NCBI RefSeq assembly: GCF_018863395.1
Contig: NZ_JAHKRR010000001.1
Span: 434,001 to 498,000 of the forward strand
Length of the DNA stretch: 64,000 bases
Direction: 5' to 3'
Source: Sinomicrobium weinanense
GTDB taxonomy: Bacteria > Bacteroidota > Bacteroidia > Flavobacteriales > Flavobacteriaceae
The notes beneath the pieces are model-generated. The model was not told the origin of the DNA. It did no database searches and saw only the letters and a program-made list of their open reading frames with translations. This document shows positions 43,857 through 51,115 of the stretch, piece by piece; within the stretch, counting starts at the first letter, position 1; each line of letters begins with the position of its first letter. The translations under genes were made by a program, and so were the position numbers.

Positions 43857-45032
43857 ATGGAAAAAATTTTTGAAGACACAAAAACTGCCTTCGCCCTAAA
43901 GACCGATGCGGAACTCGAGAGGGCGTATTTTCTATTTAAGCTGATCGCCAATCAGCCTTTGGTACGGATAGGTACCGCAGTGACCAATTTTGCCATCAAG
44001 ACCCATCTCCCGGTGGAGGGGCTTATACGGTCTACCGTATTCGATCATTTCTGTGGTGGTGTGAACGAAGAAGACTGCATGCCGGTCATTGACAAGATCT
44101 TTGAAAAAGGGGTGTGTTCTGTTCTGGATTATTCCGTGGAAGGAAAAGATGAGGAAAACCCGCTGGATGAGTCGCACAGGAGGGTTATCGACATCCTCAA
44201 CTTTGTCAAGGAAAAGGAAGCTATCCCCTTTGCCGTATTCAAGCCCTCTGGCTTTGGCAGGTTTTCCCTGTTCCAGAAGATAAGCGAGGGTAAGGAACTC
44301 ACCATACGTGAACAGGACGAGTGGGACAGGGTAGTCCACCGTTTCGATTCTGCCTGCAGAAAAGCCCACCAACTGGATGTATCATTGCTGATAGACGCTG
44401 AAGAAAGCTGGATGCAGGATGCTGCCGACGAGCTGATCACCGATATGATGCGCAAGTACAACAGAAAGAAAACCGTGGTGTACAACACGCTGCAAATGTA
44501 TAGGTGGGACCGGATGGATTTCCTGAAAAAGCTGTGTAAACAAGCCGAAGAAGAAGGGTTTTATGTAGGGATAAAACTGGTGCGTGGCGCCTATATGGAA
44601 AAAGAGAACGAAAGAGCGGAAGAAAAGGGATATCCCACCCCGATCTGCCCTTCCAAGGATGCCACGGACAAAAACTTTAACGAGGCCCTGACCTATATGA
44701 TAGACCATCTGGACCGTATGTCTATATTTGCCGGTACGCACAATGAAGAAAGCTCATACATACTCATGAAGCTCATGGAAGATTACAACATTGCCAAGGA
44801 CGATCCCAGGATATGGTTTGGCCAGTTGTACGGTATGAGCGATCACCTTAGTTATAATCTCGGTGCCCGGGGATATAATGTGGCAAAATATATGCCTTTC
44901 GGACCTGTAAAAGATGTAATGCCCTACCTGATCCGAAGGGCAGAGGAAAATACTTCCGTAGCCGGGCAGACCAGCAGGGAACTGTCTCTTCTGAAAAAAG
45001 AAAGAAAGCGGAGAAAACTGGAATTTGTATAG
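43857..45032 (+). CDS. Proline dehydrogenase
   Basis: A 391-residue flavin enzyme that oxidises proline to pyrroline-5-carboxylate and passes electrons to quinone. It is the stand-alone type, not a PutA fusion. Motifs: LLIDAEESWMQDAADE, VVYNTLQMYRWDRMDFL, GIKLVRGAYMEKEN, FAGTHNEESSYILM and WFGQLYGMSDHLSYNLG, with the C-terminal YMPFGPVKDVMPYLIRRAEENT that carries the proline-binding Arg pair. The partner P5C dehydrogenase is not in the window. Confidence 0.94.
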   Translation: MEKIFEDTKTAFALKTDAELERAYFLFKLIANQPLVRIGTAVTNFAIKTHLPVEGLIRSTVFDHFCGGVNEEDCMPVIDKIFEKGVCSVLDYSVEGKDEENPLDESHRRVIDILNFVKEKEAIPFAVFKPSGFGRFSLFQKISEGKELTIREQDEWDRVVHRFDSACRKAHQLDVSLLIDAEESWMQDAADELITDMMRKYNRKKTVVYNTLQMYRWDRMDFLKKLCKQAEEEGFYVGIKLVRGAYMEKENERAEEKGYPTPICPSKDATDKNFNEALTYMIDHLDRMSIFAGTHNEESSYILMKLMEDYNIAKDDPRIWFGQLYGMSDHLSYNLGARGYNVAKYMPFGPVKDVMPYLIRRAEENTSVAGQTSRELSLLKKERKRRKLEFV

Positions 45033-45115
45033 ATGGTGAGATGTGGGGGCTACATTTAAATAAAAATGTTTGGAACTGTTTGAATTTTGTTTGTGGAATA
45101 TTTTAATCTGTAAGA

Positions 45116-45238
45116 TTGAAGAAGATTGATAGGAGATTGGTGGAAGATTGAATCCCGGTAGCTCGGGAGATTGATCTTGAACATTTCAATCTCATTCAAT
45201 CTCCCGGCATAGCCGGATCAATCTCCTGTCAATCTTTT
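45116..45238. repeat. Palindromic GATTGA repeat, copy 2
   Basis: This element in the 332-base gap before recN has left-hand units gaagattgataggagattgg, agattgaatcccggtagct and gggagattgatct, and right-hand inverse units ttcaatctcattcaatctcccgg and ggatcaatctcctgtcaatct. It shares its arms with the copy at 34683-34827. The remainder of the gap (45240-45364) holds the recN promoter. Confidence 0.7.
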
Positions 45239-45334
45239 AGCCAGGCCTCTGCCTGTTACCGTTTCATATAGAGAAAGTACATAATTTTTTTTTCACTGAG
45301 GGTTTAATGTGATTTTCAATGAAATAATTTTATG

Positions 45335-45342
45335 TACTTTTG
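45335..45342 (+). promoter_or_regulatory. Candidate -7 box for recN
   Basis: TACTTTTG is identical to the rpsA -7 box and lies 23 bases before the recN start. The -33 position reads TTTT rather than TTTG. Predicted transcription start is about 17 bases before the start codon. Confidence 0.5.
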
Positions 45343-45364
45343 AACAGTAAAAAACCATGGTGTA

Positions 45365-47020
45365 TTGTTACTTTCACTTTCCATAAAGAACTATGCCCTC
45401 ATAGACGACCTCAAAGTCCGTTTTGATCGTGGGCTGACGATCATCACCGGGGAAACCGGTGCCGGAAAGTCCATATTGCTGGGCGGATTATCCCTGATAC
45501 TGGGCAAACGCGCAGACCTGAACAGTTTAAAGAACAAGGAGAAAAAATGTGTCATAGAAGCCGAGTTTTCCGTAGGGGATTACCACTTGCAATCTCTTTT
45601 TGAAAAACTCGACCTGGACTACGAGCCCCATACCATTATCCGCCGGGAGATATTGCCCAGCGGAAAGTCCCGGGCATTTGTAAACGATACCCCGGTGACG
45701 CTCGATGTGCTGTCGGCCCTGAGCCTTCGGCTTATAGATATTCATTCCCAGCACCAGACCCTGCAGCTCACCAATAACGATTTTCAGTTCCAGGTTATCG
45801 ATGCCATAGCAGGGAACAAGGCCTTTATAGAAAGCTACAAGGTTAAACTTGCAGAATATTACAAGGCCAAGAAAGAACTTCAGGCGCTGATAGATTTTCA
45901 ACAGGAAGCCGATAAAGAACAGGATTATAACTCTTTTTTGCTTAAGGAACTCCAGGAAGCCCGGTTGGAACCGGGAATGCTGGAAGAGCTCGAAGAGGCT
46001 TTTGAAAAATTGAGCAACGTAGAGGAAATAAAGGAAAAACTGGCTTTCTCTTCCCAGTTGCTAAGCGATGAACACAGTGGTATCCTGGTTAACCTCAATG
46101 TTATGCGAAATGCTTTGGGGAAACTCTCAGGATACGGCCCCAGGTTCGAAGAGCTGCAAAACCGTATCAATTCTGTATTCATAGAACTGGACGATACCTT
46201 CAATGAAATAGAGAACCTCGATGAAACCGTAGAGGCCAACCCGGAAGAGCTGGAACAGGTAAATGTAAGGTTGCAGCTACTCTATGACCTGCAGAAAAAG
46301 CACAATGCACTGGAAGTGGAGGAACTTATCCGGATACAAAAGGCACTGGAAGAAAAAGTGTCCGTGACGGAAAACCTCGAAAACGATATTAAAAACAAAC
46401 AGCTCGAAGTCCTGAAACTCGAGGAAGAACTGGATAAACTGGCTGCCGGAATTCATGGCAACAGGGTGAAAGAAGGCCCGAAACTCAAAGAATACCTCGA
46501 AGGAGCGCTGAAGAAACTAGGCATGCCCAATGCTACATTCAAGATAGAGATTAGGCCTACCACCTCCTTTTTTGCCAATGGTAAGGACGAATTGCATTTT
46601 TTGTTCTCGGCAAACAAGGGCAGCGGTTACGGAGAGTTGAAAAAAGTGGCTTCGGGAGGGGAGTTGTCCCGGATTATGCTCTGTATAAAAGCCGTATTGG
46701 CCAGGTATGAAAAACTCCCCACCATTATGTTCGACGAGATAGATACCGGGGTTTCCGGAGAAGTCTCAGACAAAATGGGCGATATCATGCAGCAAATGGG
46801 GGAGAGCATGCAGGTGTTTGCCATAACCCACCTGCCGCAGATAGCTGCCAAGGGAGCGAAGCATTTCAAGGTGTATAAAGAAGATTCCGGAACAATGACC
46901 TCCACAGAGATCAAAGAGTTGTCTACGGACGAGCGCATCGTGGAGATCGCCGAAATGCTCAGCGGAAAGAATATTTCCGATTCGGCTATATCGCATGCGA
47001 GGGAATTGTTATTATTGTAG
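45365..47020 (+). CDS. recN: DNA repair protein RecN
   Basis: RecN is an SMC-like ATPase that tethers broken DNA ends in double-strand break repair. The 551-residue product has Walker A IITGETGAGKSILLGGLSL, long central coiled coils (about 170-390) and a C-terminal ATPase part with GSGYGELKKVASGGELSRIMLCIKAVL, MFDEIDTGVSGEV and AITHLPQIAAKG. The start is a TTG at 45365: it yields the standard LSIKNYALIDDL N-terminus, and the nearest upstream ATG (45357) is out of frame. The nearby candidate promoter fits this start. Confidence 0.95.
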   Translation: MLLSLSIKNYALIDDLKVRFDRGLTIITGETGAGKSILLGGLSLILGKRADLNSLKNKEKKCVIEAEFSVGDYHLQSLFEKLDLDYEPHTIIRREILPSGKSRAFVNDTPVTLDVLSALSLRLIDIHSQHQTLQLTNNDFQFQVIDAIAGNKAFIESYKVKLAEYYKAKKELQALIDFQQEADKEQDYNSFLLKELQEARLEPGMLEELEEAFEKLSNVEEIKEKLAFSSQLLSDEHSGILVNLNVMRNALGKLSGYGPRFEELQNRINSVFIELDDTFNEIENLDETVEANPEELEQVNVRLQLLYDLQKKHNALEVEELIRIQKALEEKVSVTENLENDIKNKQLEVLKLEEELDKLAAGIHGNRVKEGPKLKEYLEGALKKLGMPNATFKIEIRPTTSFFANGKDELHFLFSANKGSGYGELKKVASGGELSRIMLCIKAVLARYEKLPTIMFDEIDTGVSGEVSDKMGDIMQQMGESMQVFAITHLPQIAAKGAKHFKVYKEDSGTMTSTEIKELSTDERIVEIAEMLSGKNISDSAISHARELLLL

Positions 47021-47102
47021 TTGTGTATAGTTGCAGGTTAAATACTTGTAACTTGTAACCTCAAACCTGAAACCTAATAAACGACAAACATAATAGAACG
47101 AA

Positions 47103-47912
47103 ATGTACAATTTATTAAAAGGAAAAAAGGGAATTATTTTTGGTGCCCTGGACGAAAATTCCATCGCCTGGAAAACTGCGGAACGAGTTCATGAAGAAGG
47201 AGGCACTTTTGTGTTGACCAATGCACCCATAGCTATGCGGATGGGACAGATAAAGGCGTTGGCGGAAAAAACAGGTTCGGAGATCGTCCCGGCAGACGCG
47301 ACTAACCTGGACGACCTGCAGAACCTCGTGGAAAAATCCATGGAGATCCTGGGGGGTAAGATCGATTTTGTACTGCACTCTATAGGGATGTCCGTGAATG
47401 TAAGGAAAGGAAAACATTATACAGAGCAGAACTATGATTTTACAACCAAAGGGTGGGACGTTTCTGCTGTTTCTTTCCACAAGGTAATGCAAACCCTGCA
47501 TAAAAACGATGCCATGAACGAATGGGGCAGTATCGTGGCGCTGACCTATATGGCAGCACAACGCACATTCCCGGATTATAACGATATGGCCGACAACAAG
47601 GCGTATCTGGAATCTATAGCCAGGAGCTTCGGCTATTTCTACGGAAAAGATAAAAAAGTGAGGGTCAATACCATTTCTCAATCTCCCACACCTACTACGG
47701 CAGGGCAGGGCGTAAAGGGATTTGACGGCTTTATTGCCTATGCCGATATGATGTCGCCACTGGGCAATGCTTCTGCCGCCGAATGTGCGGACTATACCAT
47801 AACGCTTTTCTCCGATCTCACGAAAAAAGTGACCATGCAAAACCTTTATCACGACGGTGGTTTCTCCAATACAGGAGTGAGCAACGAGGTGATGGAGAAG
47901 TTTATGAAGTAA
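47103..47912 (+). CDS. fabI: Enoyl-ACP reductase (NADH)
   Basis: FabI reduces enoyl-ACP in the last step of each fatty acid elongation cycle. The 269-residue short-chain reductase has the FabI-type N-terminus KKGIIFGALDENSIAWKTAE, the LHSIGM region and the catalytic pair Tyr159 and Lys166 in DYNDMADNKAYLE, with the FabI spacing Y-x6-K. The loop SQSPTPTTAGQGVKGFDGF covers the substrate. It begins 82 bases after recN, separated by a small repeat, and ends near a strong hairpin. Confidence 0.95.
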   Translation: MYNLLKGKKGIIFGALDENSIAWKTAERVHEEGGTFVLTNAPIAMRMGQIKALAEKTGSEIVPADATNLDDLQNLVEKSMEILGGKIDFVLHSIGMSVNVRKGKHYTEQNYDFTTKGWDVSAVSFHKVMQTLHKNDAMNEWGSIVALTYMAAQRTFPDYNDMADNKAYLESIARSFGYFYGKDKKVRVNTISQSPTPTTAGQGVKGFDGFIAYADMMSPLGNASAAECADYTITLFSDLTKKVTMQNLYHDGGFSNTGVSNEVMEKFMK

Positions 47913-47951
47913 AGGTGAAGAGGGGTAGGGATTTGTGCCTCTTAAACCCTG

Positions 47952-48027
47952 AACGTGTCATTCCGACGGAAGGAGGGACCTCAAAACTAAGATGTTCTTC
48001 GCTTCGCTCAGAGTGACACGTTTTTTT
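47952..48027 (+). terminator. Repeat-derived terminator after fabI
   Basis: AACGTGTCA (47952-47960) and TGACACGTT (48014-48022) are perfect 9-base inverted copies followed by a T-run (48021-48027). The interior (ttccgacggaaggaggga ... gttcttcgcttcgctcag) is a well-known flavobacterial dispersed-repeat sequence. A copy of that family is apparently serving as the fabI terminator. Confidence 0.65.
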
Positions 48028-48049
48028 AGTTTTTTTCGAGCCTGCCGGA

Positions 48050-48631
48050 TTATCCGTGCATGGTCTCCTTTTTCCCCAGGTCTTTCATGATCCCCGCTTC
48101 ATATTCCAGCAGGTCCTGCCATTTTTTGTCCACTTCCTCCCGGTTTCCGTACTGGCGTGCAAAGGCCAGGAACATGGTGTAGTGGTTGGCTTCGCTGACC
48201 ATAAGGTTCTTGTAAAAATCGGCTAGTTCCTCATCCTGTATATTTTCAGAGAGCAGCCGGAAACGTTCGCAGCTTCGCGCCTCGATCAGGGCGGCATATA
48301 GCAATCTGTGGATAAGGTGCGATTCCCGGCTTCCGCCTTTGGGAAAGAATTTCATCAGCTCTACTACATATTTGTCCTTTCTTTCCCGTCCCAATACCCA
48401 GCCCCGGGCTACGATCTTGTCGTGCACCATTTTAAAATGGCTGATCTCTTCCTTGACCAGTGCGGTCATGGCCTGCACCAGTTCCGTATATTCCGGGAAG
48501 GAAACGATCAGGGAAATGGCGGTACTGGCTGCCTTTTGTTCGCAATAGGCATGATCGGTAAGTATCTCTTCGATATTCTTTTCCACAATATTCACCCAGC
48601 GGGGGTCCGTCGGTAATTTTAATCCTAACAT
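48050..48631 (-). CDS. miaE: tRNA-(ms2io6A)-hydroxylase
   Basis: MiaE hydroxylates the isopentenyl group of ms2i6A37 in tRNA using a carboxylate-bridged di-iron site. The 193-residue protein has ferritin-like helices with the ligand pairs DHAYCEQKAASTAISLI, EEISHFKMVHDKI, EARSCERFRLL and SEANHYTMFLAF. The MLGLKLPTDPRWVN N-terminus is typical. It overlaps the start of the DUF1697 gene by 7 bases, so the two are transcribed together. Confidence 0.93.
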   Translation of the reverse strand: MLGLKLPTDPRWVNIVEKNIEEILTDHAYCEQKAASTAISLIVSFPEYTELVQAMTALVKEEISHFKMVHDKIVARGWVLGRERKDKYVVELMKFFPKGGSRESHLIHRLLYAALIEARSCERFRLLSENIQDEELADFYKNLMVSEANHYTMFLAFARQYGNREEVDKKWQDLLEYEAGIMKDLGKKETMHG

Positions 48632-49185
48632 GCGTTCTCGGTGTTTTTTGCTAGTTCTATCAGTTTGTTTACGGTGTTCCGGTTTCTGGTGGTAGCACGC
48701 AGCTTCAATTTGTTTTCGAAAAAATTGTTAGACAGTTTGGTCTTTCCGTAACCTTCCGGACAATAGAGGTATATACACCCCTCGGTAACCGTGAACTGGT
48801 CCCCTTTGCTTTGGTATGTCTCCAACTGCTTTACCTGTTCGGCCGTAGGTTTTTTACGGATAAAGGTAAAATACAATTTTTTAACATCTATCCCGGAAGA
48901 ATGATAGGGGTTGCGGTCCCTTATCTGTTCGAGTTCTTCCGCGGTCCTGACAAATGAGGTGACATTTTCGTAGCCGAATGTGTTAAATATTCCTTCCTCA
49001 ATGCGGTTTTCCAATGAGGCTGCACTTTCACCGGAAGCTGAGGTAAAAACTATGTTACCACTCTGTACATAGGTGGTGATACCGATAAAACCAAGTGTTT
49101 CGAACATCTTCTTCAGTTCGACCATTTTTATGATGTTCTTTCCGGAGACATTAATTCCCCGGAGCAGGCAAATATATGTTCTCAT
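48625..49185 (-). CDS. DUF1697-domain protein
   Basis: A 186-residue protein with the DUF1697 signature: TYICLLRGINVSGKNIIKMVELKKMFETLGF, TYVQSGNIVF and a C-terminal LYCPEGYGKTKLSNNFFE. The family is widespread and of unknown function; structures show a ferredoxin-like fold. Its start region follows the SSS transporter by 12 bases, and its end overlaps miaE, so it lies in the middle of a minus-strand operon. Confidence 0.9.
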   Translation of the reverse strand: MRTYICLLRGINVSGKNIIKMVELKKMFETLGFIGITTYVQSGNIVFTSASGESAASLENRIEEGIFNTFGYENVTSFVRTAEELEQIRDRNPYHSSGIDVKKLYFTFIRKKPTAEQVKQLETYQSKGDQFTVTEGCIYLYCPEGYGKTKLSNNFFENKLKLRATTRNRNTVNKLIELAKNTENAC

Positions 49186-49197
49186 TCGTCTATTGTG

Positions 49198-50913
49198 TTA
49201 TTGTTTGTTTAATCGCATGGACCGGAAAAGTGTTTCTATAACGATGGATATACCGATCACCAGCACACATCCGATAAAGTTTAGCCACAGATATCCTATT
49301 CGCTCTTCGATATGGATAAACCTGTAATAAATAAAGAAAATGATCGACTGGGTGATAAGGGCACTCCAGAAAACCGCATTCCCCCGGATAAACCGGAAGA
49401 AGAAGGCCAGGAGGAATATACCCAGCACATTGCCATAGAATACCGACCCTATGATGTTGACCAGCTGGATGAGGTTGTCTACCAGAGATCCGAAATTGGC
49501 AAACAGTATGGCAATACATCCCCAGAGCAGGGTAAACCATTTGGAGGCAGACAGGTAATGGCTGTCCTTTTTTTCTGTTTTGTGGTTTCTTTTATAGAGG
49601 TCTATGGTTGTAATAGTGCCCAGGGCATTGAGTTCTGAGGCGGTAGAAGACATGGCTGCCGAAAGGATCACCGCCAGTAACAGTCCTATAAACCCCCTGG
49701 GAAGATTGTTCAGTATAAAATGGATAAAAACATAATCCTTGTCGTTCGTTTCTATGGAGGCATCTGCTTTTTCGATCAGTTCCCGGGCTTTGCCCCTGTT
49801 TGCCCTTTCCTGTTTATTTATGGATTGTATTTTTCGTTTGGCAGCCATGGTGAGCTGGTAATCCTTGACATTCAGTACACCCGAATAGTATTCCTGGGCC
49901 ATTTTTTTTTGGGTCTCCAGGTTGCTGTGTTCCTGCTCCAGTTGCCTGTAATCATCAGCATAAGGAGAGTTCAGTACTGCTTCCGTAGCAGCCGGATTAA
50001 AGTTGAGCGGGGAAGCGTGATACTGGTAAAACACAAAAACCATAACCCCAACCAGCAGGATAAAGAATTGCATGGGCACTTTCAGCAGGGCGTTAAAAAT
50101 AAGCCCGATCTGGCTTTCCCGGATCGATTTCCCGGAGAGATAGCGCTGCACCTGGCTCTGGTCCGTACCGAAATAGGAAAGCATTAGAAAAAAACCTCCG
50201 GTGATGCCGCTCCAGAAGGTGTAGCGGTTTTTAGTGTTCCACGAAAAATCCAGGATATTGAGTTTGTCGTTGGCCCCTGCCACTTTTAGTGCTTTGTTGA
50301 AAGTAAGGTCGTCCGGAAGGTAATTCATGATCAGGAAAAAGGCGACGAACATGCCAGACATGATCACAAACATCTGCTGTTTCTGGGTGACATTCACGGC
50401 TTTGGTTCCCCCGATCACTGTGTAAATGATCACCAGGGAGCCGATAATGATATTCAGGGTCTTCAGGTCCCACCCGAGTACTGCAGACAAAATGATGGAA
50501 GGAGCATAAATGGTGATCCCCGCAGCCAGGCCGCGTTGTACCAGAAAGAGTATGGCGGTAAGGCTCCGGGTCTTGAGGTCGAACCGCTGTTCGAGAAATT
50601 CATAGGCCGTATATACCTTGAGTTTGTGGTAAACCGGAATGAAAACCATGCATATCACGATCATGGCCAGGGGAAGCCCGAAATAGAACTGTACAAACCC
50701 CATCCCGTCGTGAAAGGCCTGCCCCGGCGTGGACAAAAAGGTGATGGCACTGGCCTGGGTGGCCATTACGGAAAGCCCTACGGTCCACCATTTGGCCTCC
50801 TGGTTTCCCAGAATATAATCCTTGACCGAAGTGTTCTTCTTGGTCTTCCACGTGCCGTAAACTACGATGAAAAGAAGGGTGGTGTACAATACTATCCAGT
50901 CTATACTTTCCAT
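49198..50913 (-). CDS. Sodium:solute symporter (SSS family)
   Basis: A 571-residue membrane transporter with 13 or so helices. SSS signatures include FLSTPGQAFHDGMGFVQFYFGLPLAM, the AVLGWDLKTLNIIIGSLVIIYTVIGGTKAVN helix, FLMLSYFGTDQSQVQRYLSGKS and LSAAMSSTASELNALGTI. The substrate is not known; related genes in Bacteroidetes lie next to PIG-L deacetylases, as here, which suggests import of an amino sugar or its derivative. It starts 3 bases after the small peptide gene. Confidence 0.92.
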   Translation of the reverse strand: MESIDWIVLYTTLLFIVVYGTWKTKKNTSVKDYILGNQEAKWWTVGLSVMATQASAITFLSTPGQAFHDGMGFVQFYFGLPLAMIVICMVFIPVYHKLKVYTAYEFLEQRFDLKTRSLTAILFLVQRGLAAGITIYAPSIILSAVLGWDLKTLNIIIGSLVIIYTVIGGTKAVNVTQKQQMFVIMSGMFVAFFLIMNYLPDDLTFNKALKVAGANDKLNILDFSWNTKNRYTFWSGITGGFFLMLSYFGTDQSQVQRYLSGKSIRESQIGLIFNALLKVPMQFFILLVGVMVFVFYQYHASPLNFNPAATEAVLNSPYADDYRQLEQEHSNLETQKKMAQEYYSGVLNVKDYQLTMAAKRKIQSINKQERANRGKARELIEKADASIETNDKDYVFIHFILNNLPRGFIGLLLAVILSAAMSSTASELNALGTITTIDLYKRNHKTEKKDSHYLSASKWFTLLWGCIAILFANFGSLVDNLIQLVNIIGSVFYGNVLGIFLLAFFFRFIRGNAVFWSALITQSIIFFIYYRFIHIEERIGYLWLNFIGCVLVIGISIVIETLFRSMRLNKQ

Positions 50914-50916
50914 GCA

Positions 50917-51042
50917 CTAACAGTTTTCCAGCATTATAAAATAAAAGAAGGCAATATACAGGGCATTGGCAATGAGTACCAGGGTATAGCTGGTTTTCCA
51001 CTGCCATTTTTGAGAGGTGTGATTTTCTTCCGGCTGTTCCAT
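50917..51042 (-). CDS. 41-residue membrane peptide between PIG-L and SSS genes
   Basis: An ATG at 51042 opens a 41-codon frame ending at 50917, three bases before the SSS transporter start. The product (MEQPEENHTSQKWQWKTSYT...ENC) has a polar N-terminus and one hydrophobic helix (about residues 20-38). The spacing puts it in the same operon as the transporter, so it may be a small partner subunit; many secondary transporters have such partners. There is no known family name for it that I can assign. Confidence 0.6.
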   Translation of the reverse strand: MEQPEENHTSQKWQWKTSYTLVLIANALYIAFFYFIMLENC

Positions 51043-51115
51043 TATAGGAGGAGGTATTTGTGTTTTTTTGTTGTGTGACTTATGGTTGTGTTAATTCTCC
51101 GGCCTTTCTGAAAGG

